Made by a program: the position numbers and the translations under genes
Assembly (NCBI GenBank): GCA_002353825.1
Contig: DEKJ01000039.1
Span: forward strand, 1-64,000
Length of the DNA stretch: 64,000 bases
DNA from: Prevotella sp. UBA2725
Lineage (GTDB): Bacteria > Bacteroidota > Bacteroidia > Bacteroidales > Bacteroidaceae
Direction: 5' to 3'
In this document: positions 18,812 to 27,817 of the stretch, piece by piece
Numbering within the stretch: the first letter of the stretch is position 1
Layout: every line of letters begins with the position of its first letter
The notes under the pieces: generated by a model
Databases searched by the model: none
The model's input: only the letters and a program-made list of their open reading frames with translations
What the model was told of the DNA's origin: nothing

Positions 18812-21800
18812 ATGAGCAAGAAAAAACTTTTTCTTGTAGCATTGATTCTGTCCTGTAATCTAGGAATCTATGCACAAGGCGTTTCGCTCCGTCTTCGCAA
18901 CGTCACCGTTGCCAAGGCCATGACGGAACTGAGAAAGAAAACCGGTTATTCCTTTGTCTATGAAGGCTCTGACCTCAACACCCGGCAGAGGGTAAACGTG
19001 GATGCAAAGGATGTGCGGCAGGCAGCCGACCAGATCCTCGGCTCGCAGAATGTCACCTACACCATCCAGGGCAAGAACATCGTGGTCTCGGCTAAGAGCA
19101 AGCAGAGCCAGGGTCAAGCACGCCCCCAGAACACCGTGAAGAAAGAGGCCGGACACCGTACAGTCAAAGGCCATGTCACCGATGAGAACGGCGAGCCGAT
19201 CATCGGAGCGAGCGTCCGTGTCAAAGGCTCATCCATGGGAGCTGTAACGGATCTCGATGGAAACTATATCCTGAGCAATGTCCCTGATGATGCTACGCTG
19301 GAGATTAGCTATATAGGTTATTCTACAAAGGAAATTCCTTCTGGTATGCACTCCCAAGTAGATATTAACATGAAAGAGAATGTTAATGTCCTCAACGAGG
19401 TTGTTGCTGTCGGCTATGGTACACAAAAGAAAGTTACCGTTACCGGAGCTATAGCCTCAACAAAGGGTAGCGATCTGGCAGAAGTACCAACAGCAAATAT
19501 CACCAATACCTTGGCAGGTCGAATGCCCGGCCTTATCGCGTATAACCGCAGCGGCGAGCCCGGATATGACGATGCAGGACTGTTGATTCGTGGTGCCAGT
19601 ACTATTGGCGACTCATCGCCACTGCTCGTTGTAGATGGTGTAGCGGACCGCGCAGGAACGCTTGGAAGAATTGATCCAAACGATATTGAGAGCGTAACGA
19701 TCCTGAAGGATGCTTCTGCGGCTATCTATGGAAGCCGTGCTGCTAATGGTGTTATTCTCGTCACCACAAAGCGAGGAGCACAGGAGAGATTAACAGTAAA
19801 GTATAATGGTAATATAGGATTCACTCATCCTACGATCTTACCCAAAATGGCATCATCGGCTCAGTATGCAGAGTTGCTGAATGAGATCAACCCGGGTACT
19901 TATTCCGACAAAGATATAGAGTTGTTCCGGAACGGTAGTGATCCCATAGGTCATCCAAATATTGATGCATTCGATACAATGCTGCGTGCCGGTGTTCAGA
20001 CACAGCACAACGCAAGTGTCAGCGGAGGCAGCAAGAATATTCAGTTCTACACTTCGCTTGGCTATCAATATCAAGACAACTACTACAAGAACAGTGCCAG
20101 CGACTATAACCAGTACAATTTCCGTTCAAATATCGACTTTGAGCTTAGCAAGGATCTGAAGATAAGCACTGACATCTCGTTCCGTCAGGAAGACCGCAAC
20201 TCACCAGTGACTGGCTCCGAGGATATATGGAGATACCTCATCAAATACAACCCGATGGTAAATATATGGTTCCCCGGAACAGACTATGGAAATGTTTCTT
20301 CCAAGCAGGACAATTTCTCGCCTGCAACAGGCATGGACAACACCATGGGCTATCAGCGTGACCGCCGTTCCTATCTGAGTGCTGATCTCACTGCACATCT
20401 TTCTTTGCCTTGGATTACACAAGGGCTTAGTTTAGACGGAGGAATCTATTTCGACAGGTCCGATGTCTTCTATAAGAACTTCCAGAAGAAGTATTATCTG
20501 TATTCGTACGATGACGGCAACTACACACCCGTTCAACAAGGTCAGAATGTCCTATACGAGAATATGAATAAGACGACCGGCATTACAATGAATGCACGTA
20601 TCAGTTATGACCGTACGTTTGGGCCTCATCATGTGGATGCCTTCGTTGCATGGGAACAATACAAGAGTCGCTACGATTATCTCTATGGACGCAGGCAAGA
20701 CTTTACTTCTACCCTGATTGATGAGCTTTTTGCCGGCGATTCGAACTCTGCTACTAATGATGGCACAGCAACCGAAACAGCCCGTCTTAACTATTTCGGC
20801 CGTGTCGACTATGATTTCTCCGGAAAATATCTTCTTCAGTTCAACTGGCGTTATGATGGATCAGAAAATTTCCCGAAAGGAAAGCGTTTCGGCTTTTTCC
20901 CCGGCGTGTCCGCAGGCTGGCGTGTGAGTGAGGAGAAATTCTGGAAAGATCACGTTAAATGGATGGATTATCTCAAGTTACGTGCAAGTTGGGGACAAAT
21001 GGGTAATGACAAGGTCTCCGCATTCCAATACATCACTGCTTACACCTTTGGCAATGCCGCCATCTTAGGCGCCAGTGGTGGTAAAAGGCAGACTGGTCTC
21101 AAACTGAATAGAACGGCAAATCCCGACATCACTTGGGAGGTCGCTAATACCTTTAATGTCGGTCTTGACGCTCGGTTCCTTAATGATTTCAACTTTGAAG
21201 GCGACTTCTTCTACACAAAGAGAAGCAACATTCTCACTACGAGAAATGCTGCAATACCGGACTATGCCGGACTGACACTGCCAGATGAGAACATCGGAAA
21301 ATGTAAGACGACTGGTTTTGAAGCATCTCTTGGATGGAATCATCAGATCAACAGAGACTGGCGTGTGAATGTATCCGGAAACTTCTCTTACAGCCATGGA
21401 GTGATTAAGTATATTGACGAGCCGTCTGAGACATTGGCATGGCAGCGTCGTACAGGAAAGACAATAGGAACGCAAGGAGGCCTCTATCTGATGTACGAAG
21501 CTGATGGTATATTCCGCACTCAGGAGGAACTCGACAAGTATCCACATCTGAGTAATGCACGTGTCGGAGATATTCGCTTCAAGGATGTCAATGGCGATAA
21601 CAAGATCAACGGCGATGATAAGGTACGTATGGATAAGCCTGCTGTTCCTGAAATCATGTATGGCATCAATCTGGGTGTTCAATGGAAAGGGCTGTCCTTG
21701 AATGCTCTCTTCCAAGGAGCCGCACGTGTATGGCAATATACCTTTATGGAAGCAGGTGTTATCGGCAACTTCACCGAAGACTTTTACAAAAATCGTTGGA

Positions 21801-22129
21801 CAGAAGACAACATCAATGCCAAATACCCAAGAACTTACAACAGAGACTACACCGTCACTGGCGCAGGTGATTACCGTAACTCATTCTGGCTGAACAATGC
21901 CTCTTATCTGCGATTGAAGAGCATCGATCTCAGCTACGACATGCCTGCCAAATGGTTTGCAGGCACACCAATCAAAGGGCTGCGCCTGATTCTCTCCGGC
22001 TATAATCTTCTCACCTTCACAGGCATAAAGAATATAGATCCGGAAACGGAAGAGAATTCCCAGGGATGGGCTGCTTGGAACACTCCACAATCTAAAGTCT
22101 ATAATTTTGGGGTGAACGTCACATTCTAA
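18812..22129 (+). CDS. SusC-like TonB-dependent transducer with STN domain (locus 2)
   Basis: A 1105-aa outer-membrane importer that also signals. Signal peptide ends near IYAQG. The STN domain (about 25-85: GVSLRLRNVTVAKAMTELRK) is the part that talks to FecR. A regulatory beta domain (about 115-205), NEVVAVGYGTQKK, the plug ([28 protein letters not shown]) and the barrel follow, ending in NFGVNVTF. Codon use changes clearly near 19280: the STN and first part of the beta domain use GC-rich codons like the rest of the window, while everything after it is more AT-rich. This suggests that barrel, susD and GH27 were exchanged as a block under a resident sensor. Confidence 0.9.
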   Translation: MSKKKLFLVALILSCNLGIYAQGVSLRLRNVTVAKAMTELRKKTGYSFVYEGSDLNTRQRVNVDAKDVRQAADQILGSQNVTYTIQGKNIVVSAKSKQSQGQARPQNTVKKEAGHRTVKGHVTDENGEPIIGASVRVKGSSMGAVTDLDGNYILSNVPDDATLEISYIGYSTKEIPSGMHSQVDINMKENVNVLNEVVAVGYGTQKKVTVTGAIASTKGSDLAEVPTANITNTLAGRMPGLIAYNRSGEPGYDDAGLLIRGASTIGDSSPLLVVDGVADRAGTLGRIDPNDIESVTILKDASAAIYGSRAANGVILVTTKRGAQERLTVKYNGNIGFTHPTILPKMASSAQYAELLNEINPGTYSDKDIELFRNGSDPIGHPNIDAFDTMLRAGVQTQHNASVSGGSKNIQFYTSLGYQYQDNYYKNSASDYNQYNFRSNIDFELSKDLKISTDISFRQEDRNSPVTGSEDIWRYLIKYNPMVNIWFPGTDYGNVSSKQDNFSPATGMDNTMGYQRDRRSYLSADLTAHLSLPWITQGLSLDGGIYFDRSDVFYKNFQKKYYLYSYDDGNYTPVQQGQNVLYENMNKTTGITMNARISYDRTFGPHHVDAFVAWEQYKSRYDYLYGRRQDFTSTLIDELFAGDSNSATNDGTATETARLNYFGRVDYDFSGKYLLQFNWRYDGSENFPKGKRFGFFPGVSAGWRVSEEKFWKDHVKWMDYLKLRASWGQMGNDKVSAFQYITAYTFGNAAILGASGGKRQTGLKLNRTANPDITWEVANTFNVGLDARFLNDFNFEGDFFYTKRSNILTTRNAAIPDYAGLTLPDENIGKCKTTGFEASLGWNHQINRDWRVNVSGNFSYSHGVIKYIDEPSETLAWQRRTGKTIGTQGGLYLMYEADGIFRTQEELDKYPHLSNARVGDIRFKDVNGDNKINGDDKVRMDKPAVPEIMYGINLGVQWKGLSLNALFQGAARVWQYTFMEAGVIGNFTEDFYKNRWTEDNINAKYPRTYNRDYTVTGAGDYRNSFWLNNASYLRLKSIDLSYDMPAKWFAGTPIKGLRLILSGYNLLTFTGIKNIDPETEENSQGWAAWNTPQSKVYNFGVNVTF

Positions 22130-22150
22130 AACTTGTAACTGCATAAGATT

Positions 22151-23905
22151 ATGAAACTAAATAAAATAGCTATAGCCTCTGTCTTGGTCTTAGGAGCAAC
22201 ATTCTCTTCTTGCTCTGACATATTGGACAAGAAGCCATTGACAGAGATTTCGGGAGATGCTATTTGGACAGATCCCTCGCTTGTCAAGTCGTTTGTCAAT
22301 TCCAGATACAATCAAGTTGGGCATGGCTGGACTGAAGCAATGCTCAGTTCCTGTTGTGACGAGACATCCTCTCCGTGGGATAGAGGTTGCAACACTGTCA
22401 ATTTCGCAACGATAAGCCCTACAGACCTCGGCCGACTGAACGGGGGATGGTATGGATGGGATAACAGATCATGGACAACGAAGTGGACCAACATCTCTAA
22501 CTGCAACATCTTCTTTGAAAATGTTGACAAAGTCAGTTTCGCCAACGCGACAGAGAAGGAACAACTCAAAGGACAGGTTCGCTTCCTGCGAGTATTCGAA
22601 TTCAATGATCTCGTCAAGCGCTGGGGTGGTCTGCCCATCATTACACGGTCCTTCACTATCAATGATGTAGGAATCATTCGTGATTACAAACGCAATACTT
22701 ATAAGGAGTGTGTCGACTTCATGGTTTCTCAGCTTGATTCTGCTGCCAATGAGCTACCTGCGACATGGAGTGGAGACGACTATGGTCGTGCCACAAGCGT
22801 TGCAGCTAAAGCTCTAAAGGCAAAGATTCTGCTCTATGCTGCAAGTCCGCTAATGAACGATAACGTCAAAATGCCGGAAATAGGATATACCAATCCCGAT
22901 CCAGATCGCTGGAAGAAAGCTGCTGATGCTGCGACTGATGCACTCGATGCTGCCTTGGCGGCTGGATATAAACTTTACCAAAAAGATGCTGATCCTTCTA
23001 AGAACTATCAGGAGATATTCCTTGACAATACATCAGCAAATACAGAGGTGTTATTCGCAAGGATGGGCACGTCAAGCGCTGAAGGAGATAATCTTAGTGC
23101 TATCGAACAATATTATGGTCCTAACGGTTATGGAGGATGGGGCGGAAGCTCACCATTGGAAGATTTCGTCGAAGACTATGAGGTTGTCAAAGATGGTGTT
23201 GCCAAGAAGTTCGACTGGAAGGATTTCCCGGAGGGTACTAATCCCTATGAGAACCGAGACCCCAGATTTTATGCTACCGTGCTGTATGATGGTGCTAAAT
23301 GGGCATCTCGTAACCTCGAGACCTATTTTGACGTTGACGCCAATGGTACTATCCAAGGAGGCGGCAAAGACACACGCTATGGAAATGATGCGTGGAACTC
23401 TTCGCCAACAGGATATAACCTCAAAAAATTCTTGTTTGAAGATTATCAATACAACTCCTGGAATTTCAAGGCCCACAACTGGATATGGCTGAGACTTGCT
23501 GATGTTTATCTCATGAAAGCAGAAGCTCTCTACCATACCGGAGATGAGGATGGGGCACGGGAAGCTCTTAACGCCGTAAGACACCGTGCGGGAATGCCGG
23601 ACGTTACAGCTACAGGGGAGGCTCTTCTTGACGCCATTAAGCATGAGCGCCGCATAGAATTAGCCTTTGAAGAAGATCGTTTCTATGATGTCAGGCGATG
23701 GAAAGATGCGCCTCAGACCCTTGGACGCACCGTCCATGCCATTACAATTAAGAAATATCCCGACGGTCATAAGACCTATGCGAAGGATGCTCTGCGTACA
23801 AGTGAGGGCGGTGACCGTAAATGGGATGATAAGATGTATTGGTTGCCCATCATGAAATCAGAGATAGACAAGAATAGTAATCTTGTCCAAAATCCCGGCT
23901 ATTAA
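22151..23905 (+). CDS. SusD-like lipoprotein (locus 2)
   Basis: A 584-aa surface lipoprotein that caps the preceding SusC (21-nt gap). The lipobox Cys is in TFSSCSDILDKKP. Family marks include LKGQVRFLRVFEFNDLVKRWGGLPI and the C-terminal block IKHERRIELAFEEDRFYDVRRW, with the ending NSNLVQNPGY. It shares the AT-richer codon use of the susC barrel and the GH27 gene, supporting a common origin of this block. Glycan specificity is unknown. Confidence 0.9.
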   Translation: MKLNKIAIASVLVLGATFSSCSDILDKKPLTEISGDAIWTDPSLVKSFVNSRYNQVGHGWTEAMLSSCCDETSSPWDRGCNTVNFATISPTDLGRLNGGWYGWDNRSWTTKWTNISNCNIFFENVDKVSFANATEKEQLKGQVRFLRVFEFNDLVKRWGGLPIITRSFTINDVGIIRDYKRNTYKECVDFMVSQLDSAANELPATWSGDDYGRATSVAAKALKAKILLYAASPLMNDNVKMPEIGYTNPDPDRWKKAADAATDALDAALAAGYKLYQKDADPSKNYQEIFLDNTSANTEVLFARMGTSSAEGDNLSAIEQYYGPNGYGGWGGSSPLEDFVEDYEVVKDGVAKKFDWKDFPEGTNPYENRDPRFYATVLYDGAKWASRNLETYFDVDANGTIQGGGKDTRYGNDAWNSSPTGYNLKKFLFEDYQYNSWNFKAHNWIWLRLADVYLMKAEALYHTGDEDGAREALNAVRHRAGMPDVTATGEALLDAIKHERRIELAFEEDRFYDVRRWKDAPQTLGRTVHAITIKKYPDGHKTYAKDALRTSEGGDRKWDDKMYWLPIMKSEIDKNSNLVQNPGY

Positions 23906-23918
23906 TCAATGTAGAAAT

Positions 23919-25259
23919 ATGAAGAAAACAATTGTTTTTCTCCTCTTTATTATGGTGTCTGTGCTGCCGTCTTACTCACAGGACTTTCTTAAGTGGGCGG
24001 CAACACCACCTATGGGATGGAATTCGTGGGACTGTTATGGCCCCACAGTAACAGAAGAAGAAGTGAAGGCAAATGCCGACTATATGGCAGACCATCTGAA
24101 AGCCTTTGGCTGGCAGTATATTGTAGTTGACATTCGGTGGTTTGTTGCCAACACGAAACGGCATGGATATAATGAAAAAGATCCTGTCTATAACGTAGAC
24201 ATGTATGGAAGGTATATGCCGGCAGAAAACAAATTCCCGTCTTCTGCCTTAGGTAAAGGCTTCAAGCCCCTTGCTGATTATATTCATTCTAAGGGCCTGA
24301 AGTTCGGCATTCATATCATGCGTGGCTTACCTAAAGTGGCTTACATCCGAAACACGCCGATAATGGGTACTAAAGGCATCACTGCCCGACAGATTGCCAC
24401 AACTGACGGTCAATGTCAATGGCTGCATGATAACTATACTATTCAGGCTTCCAAACCCGGAGCACAAGAATATTATAACTCTATCATGAATCTCTATGCC
24501 TCTTGGGGTGTAGACTTTATAAAGATTGATGATCTCTCTGCACCTACATATCATGAAGATGAAATTGACCTCATCAGAAAAGCAATTGACCAAACAGGCC
24601 GACCAATGGTTTTAAGCGTGTCTCCAGGAGAAACTCCTATTTCTGCAGCAAAACATGTAGACAGTCACACGAACATGTGGAGAATGGTCAACGATGTATG
24701 GGACGTATGGGGAGACTTGACCCATCTAATGAAAGTCGCTTCGGCTTGGTATCCATATATTGGCGGAGGATCATGGCCCGACTGTGATATGCTACCTCTT
24801 GGGCATCTCGCTATCCGTGGAGAGCGCGGAAATGACCGTATGACAAGACTGACTAAAGACGAACAATATAGTCTCATGTCTTTCTTTGCCATCATGCGAT
24901 CCCCGCTGATGTATGGTGGAGACTTACCTACGATGGATCCATTTACGCTATCTCTCCTTACAAATAAAGACGTATTAAGGATGCACAATGAATCTTCAGG
25001 CACCCGTCAGTTGTTCTTGACAGATACGAAACTCGCCATTACATCAGAAAACAAACAAACCGGAGAAACGTATCTCGCGCTTTTCAATATCGGAGACAGA
25101 CAAAATGAGAAATTGACTGTACCACTGTCCTCTCTTGGTCTGAAAGGTTCTCACAATGTGATTGATATGTGGACAAGTAAGAAGTTAGGCAGAGCGAGAG
25201 GCTCGTTCTCTTATACGCTTAGGCCACACGAATGTCTTCTTGTAAAGCTATCTCGATAA
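23919..25259 (+). CDS. GH27 alpha-galactosidase-family enzyme
   Basis: A 446-aa secreted glycosidase of clan GH-D (alpha-galactosidase, or possibly beta-L-arabinopyranosidase). The start is the ATG at 23919, giving the signal peptide MKKTIVFLLFIMVSVLPSYS; the open frame begins earlier, inside susD. Family marks are TPPMGWNSWDCYGPTV near the N-terminus, the nucleophile Asp204 in FIKIDD, and the likely acid/base Asp259 in WRMVNDVWD. Classical alpha-galactosidases have KYDNC at the nucleophile; the IDD variant is common in Bacteroidetes GH27 and makes the exact substrate uncertain. The gene is 14 nt after susD, and a strong palindromic terminator follows. Confidence 0.85.
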   Translation: MKKTIVFLLFIMVSVLPSYSQDFLKWAATPPMGWNSWDCYGPTVTEEEVKANADYMADHLKAFGWQYIVVDIRWFVANTKRHGYNEKDPVYNVDMYGRYMPAENKFPSSALGKGFKPLADYIHSKGLKFGIHIMRGLPKVAYIRNTPIMGTKGITARQIATTDGQCQWLHDNYTIQASKPGAQEYYNSIMNLYASWGVDFIKIDDLSAPTYHEDEIDLIRKAIDQTGRPMVLSVSPGETPISAAKHVDSHTNMWRMVNDVWDVWGDLTHLMKVASAWYPYIGGGSWPDCDMLPLGHLAIRGERGNDRMTRLTKDEQYSLMSFFAIMRSPLMYGGDLPTMDPFTLSLLTNKDVLRMHNESSGTRQLFLTDTKLAITSENKQTGETYLALFNIGDRQNEKLTVPLSSLGLKGSHNVIDMWTSKKLGRARGSFSYTLRPHECLLVKLSR

Positions 25260-25289
25260 GAAGTAAGCACTAGCTTCTTATATTTGGAC

Positions 25290-25316
25290 AAGGGCGGCCA
25301 TATGGCCGCCCTTTGT
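25290..25316 (+). terminator. terminator of locus 2
   Basis: A perfect 24-nt palindrome (25290-25313, arms AAGGGCGGCCAT) lies 30 nt after the GH27 stop. It can form a 10-12 bp GC-rich stem, followed by only a short T stretch. Confidence 0.65.
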
Positions 25317-25391
25317 TCTAATCACATCTACCATTCTATCCTCCGACCTAACGACCCATAAATAAAATTGGCTTTCTCCTTTCTAATCTCA

Positions 25392-25430
25392 GCCTTTTAT
25401 CGTATTTTTGCAGAAAATACGATAAAAGGC
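25392..25430. promoter_or_regulatory. perfect inverted repeat over the promoter of the ATPase/nuclease gene
   Basis: The arm 25392-25408 is the exact reverse complement of 25414-25430 (17 bp each) with a 5-nt centre. The left arm contains the -7 element TATTTTTG (25403-25410), and the expected start of transcription (about 25416) falls in the right arm. The start codon is 7 nt further on. Because most of the left arm is not transcribed, this is better read as a protein-binding operator than an RNA hairpin. Confidence 0.65.
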
Positions 25431-25437
25431 GTACATT

Positions 25438-27000
25438 ATGGCAGCAAAGTACCCAATAGGAATCCAGACATTTGAGAAGATCATCAAGAACAAGATGACT
25501 TATGTGGACAAGACGGCTCTTGTCTATAAAATAGCTAATGGAACCCAAAACAACTTTTTGAGCCGTCCTCGCCGCTTCGGCAAGTCGCTGCTTGTTACAA
25601 CCCTTCAGGCTTATTTTGAGGGCCGTAAGGAGTTATTCAAAGGCCTTGCCATTGACAAGCTGGAGAAAGACTGGGTAAAGTACCCGGTCATTCATCTCGA
25701 CCTTAGCAGTGGCAAGTATTATGCAATAGAGAACCTCGAAAGTGTTCTCAATGATATCCTTAACGATTATGAGGATAGATTTGGCATTGATGTACAGCCA
25801 GGAAGCAGTTATGGCATACGACTGAAGAACATCATCCAGTATGCAGTACAAAAAACTGGCCATCAGGCTGTTGTGCTGATAGATGAGTACGATGCTCCCA
25901 TGCTGGACAGCAACAACAAACCGGAGTTGCAAGAGAAGATCCGCGATATCATGCGCGACTTCTTTAGCCCACTGAAGGCTCAGGAAGCTAACCTCCGCTT
26001 TGTATTCCTCACAGGCATCACCAAGTTCAGCCAACTGAGCATCTTCAGCGAGCTTAACAATATCAAGAACTACAGTCTTGATGACGAGTTCGCCACAATT
26101 TGCGGCATCACCCAAGATGAGATGCTTGCCAATTTCCATGAAGGCATAGAGGAATTAGCAAAAGCCAATGATCTTACCTTCGACGAAGCCGTGGCAAAGC
26201 TTAAAGAACAATATGACGGTTACCACTTCTCAGGGAAATGCCCCAACATCTATAACCCTTATAGCCTGTTGAACGCTTTTTATGATAAGAAATTCGACAA
26301 CTATTGGTTCTCTTCAGGTACACCCACATTTCTGCTCGACTTACTAAAAAGTAACAACATGTTGTTGCCTGAGTTGGAGGGCATTGCTGCCACCAAGGAC
26401 ATGTTTGATACGCCGACTGACAGTATAGCGAGCCCCATCCCTGTACTCTACCAGAGTGGCTATATTACGATCAAGGAATCGAGGAACGGAATGTATAAGC
26501 TTGGCATTCCCAATGAAGAGGTGAGACAAGGTCTTAGCCAAAGCATGCTGCGGTACATAGCACCTAAATACATGCTACAGAAAGGCACATTTACCTGGAA
26601 CTTCGTCGAGGCCATGCGCACTGACGATATCGACGCTGCTATGGAGGCTTTGAAAGTATATCTTGCCGGATTCCCCTATGATATCTCTCGCAATAGCGAA
26701 GCTATTTATCAGGCCATCCTCTATTCTATTTTCAACACGCTTAACTTCACGATCCGCGCTGAAGTAAAGACTGCAACAGGCCGGCTGGACTTGGTCGTAT
26801 CCACCCACACATCCGTCTTCGTCATGGAACTGAAGTATGACAAGAGCCCTGATGTAGCCTTAGAGCAGATTGAATCAAAACAGTACACATTGCCTTATAT
26901 GCAGGACAAGCGTAATGTCTATGAGGTGGGCATCAATTTTAGTTCCAAAGAAAAGACTGTAGTCGACTGGAAATTTAAGAAGGTCAAGAGCTCAAACTAA
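25438..27000 (+). CDS. AAA-ATPase-like protein with PD-(D/E)XK nuclease domain
   Basis: A 520-aa protein of the family abundant in Prevotella and Bacteroides (AAA-ATPase_like plus DUF1703 nuclease). The N-terminal ATPase shows the P-loop variant SRPRRFGKS (Lys49) and a Walker B, VLIDEYDAPM (about residue 145). The C-terminal nuclease-like domain has TGRLDLVV and VMELKYDKS, the Asp and Glu-x-Lys expected of the fold (about 445-475). The cellular role of this family is not established; proposals include mobile-DNA and defence functions. The perfect palindrome across its promoter suggests tight, possibly auto-, regulation. A bidirectional terminator lies downstream. Confidence 0.8.
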   Translation: MAAKYPIGIQTFEKIIKNKMTYVDKTALVYKIANGTQNNFLSRPRRFGKSLLVTTLQAYFEGRKELFKGLAIDKLEKDWVKYPVIHLDLSSGKYYAIENLESVLNDILNDYEDRFGIDVQPGSSYGIRLKNIIQYAVQKTGHQAVVLIDEYDAPMLDSNNKPELQEKIRDIMRDFFSPLKAQEANLRFVFLTGITKFSQLSIFSELNNIKNYSLDDEFATICGITQDEMLANFHEGIEELAKANDLTFDEAVAKLKEQYDGYHFSGKCPNIYNPYSLLNAFYDKKFDNYWFSSGTPTFLLDLLKSNNMLLPELEGIAATKDMFDTPTDSIASPIPVLYQSGYITIKESRNGMYKLGIPNEEVRQGLSQSMLRYIAPKYMLQKGTFTWNFVEAMRTDDIDAAMEALKVYLAGFPYDISRNSEAIYQAILYSIFNTLNFTIRAEVKTATGRLDLVVSTHTSVFVMELKYDKSPDVALEQIESKQYTLPYMQDKRNVYEVGINFSSKEKTVVDWKFKKVKSSN

Positions 27001-27057
27001 ATCCCTACAAAGACTGTTTTCAGAAGAGAAACAGCGTTTAAGAAATAGGCAAACGAT

Positions 27058-27099
27058 AAAAAGAGCCCCGGAAGTATTGATACCTCCGGGGCCTTTTTT
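27058..27099. terminator. bidirectional terminator between convergent genes
   Basis: GCCCCGGA (27065-27072) pairs with TCCGGGGC (27085-27092) around a 12-nt loop. There are A residues before and a run of T after it, so it can serve both the ATPase gene (+) and the small secreted protein gene (-). Confidence 0.8.
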
Positions 27100-27116
27100 A
27101 TTGGATTTTATAAAAC

Positions 27117-27500
27117 TTACTTGTTCAGACCACGATTGTTGAGCGTAGCGTTCAGCAGTTTCACGTATGTGCGATACTGATCCTCGTCGAGCACAGCGTG
27201 CATGTAGGAGAGGTTGTGCTTGATAGCCTTCTTGTAGAGGTTATCGCGATCCTCACCCTGAGCCTCACCGGCCTTCTGCATGTCCTTCTTCAGGTCTGCG
27301 CTGATAAAGTTGACAGCGTCGATCTCATCGGCATCAAGGTTCAGCGTGCGGGCCAGAGCGTTGACGTTAACGTTCATCTCATATTTAGCCTGCTCAGCAG
27401 CAACAGCTGCGTTTGTCTTTGTCTCGCCCTCAGCGAAAGCCAGGGTCATTGTCATCAGAGCTGCGAGTGTGAATACAATCTTCTTCGTTGCGTTTTTCAT
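27117..27500 (-). CDS. small secreted protein of unknown function
   Basis: A 127-aa protein with a clear signal peptide (MKNATKKIVFTLAALMTMTLAFA) and no lipobox, so periplasmic or secreted. The mature part is helical, acidic and basic in alternation, without Cys; a stretch LARTLNLDADEIDAVNFISADL and a C-terminal YRTYVKLLNATLNNRG stand out. I recognise similar small proteins in Bacteroidales but no assigned function. A good promoter lies about 110 nt upstream (27609-27640), leaving a leader of about 100 nt that may carry post-transcriptional control. Confidence 0.7.
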   Translation of the reverse strand: MKNATKKIVFTLAALMTMTLAFAEGETKTNAAVAAEQAKYEMNVNVNALARTLNLDADEIDAVNFISADLKKDMQKAGEAQGEDRDNLYKKAIKHNLSYMHAVLDEDQYRTYVKLLNATLNNRGLNK

Positions 27501-27608
27501 AATGTGTTATCCTTTCTTCTTTTAATGTTTAACTTACGGGCCTCGCCAGTCCGCGTTTCTTTTGTTTGAGGTTTCCTTTCGGTCACCTCTGTTATCCTTT
27601 TGACACTG

Positions 27609-27640
27609 CAAAATTATAAAGAATATCGACAGTGAACAAA
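27609..27640 (-). promoter_or_regulatory. promoter of the small secreted protein gene
   Basis: On the minus strand TTTG (27637-27640), 20 nt, then TAATTTTG (27609-27616): a near-perfect Bacteroidetes promoter. Predicted start near 27602. Confidence 0.65.
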
Positions 27641-27733
27641 CATTCCGTCACTTTGTGCGCGAAAACAGTTGCTATTTTGATACTCGTCAAGTCACTTGAT
27701 ATAAATCATCAAGATATTATTCTGCAAAAATGC

Positions 27734-27764
27734 TTTGCCGCTCAACTTCTTTTCAGTATCTTTG
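27734..27764 (+). promoter_or_regulatory. promoter of the type I restriction-modification operon
   Basis: TTTG (27734-27737), exactly 19 nt, then TATCTTTG (27757-27764): the full consensus of the Bacteroidetes housekeeping promoter. Transcription would start near 27771, about 47 nt before hsdM. Confidence 0.75.
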
Positions 27765-27817
27765 CGGAAAAGTTATAAGACAGTATAGTACCATCCGGGT
27801 ACCGTAAGACTCATTAT

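Noticed and set aside
27198..27569. ORF opposite the small secreted protein
   Set aside because: Low-complexity Leu/Val/Ser translation; the minus-strand gene has a signal peptide and a good promoter.
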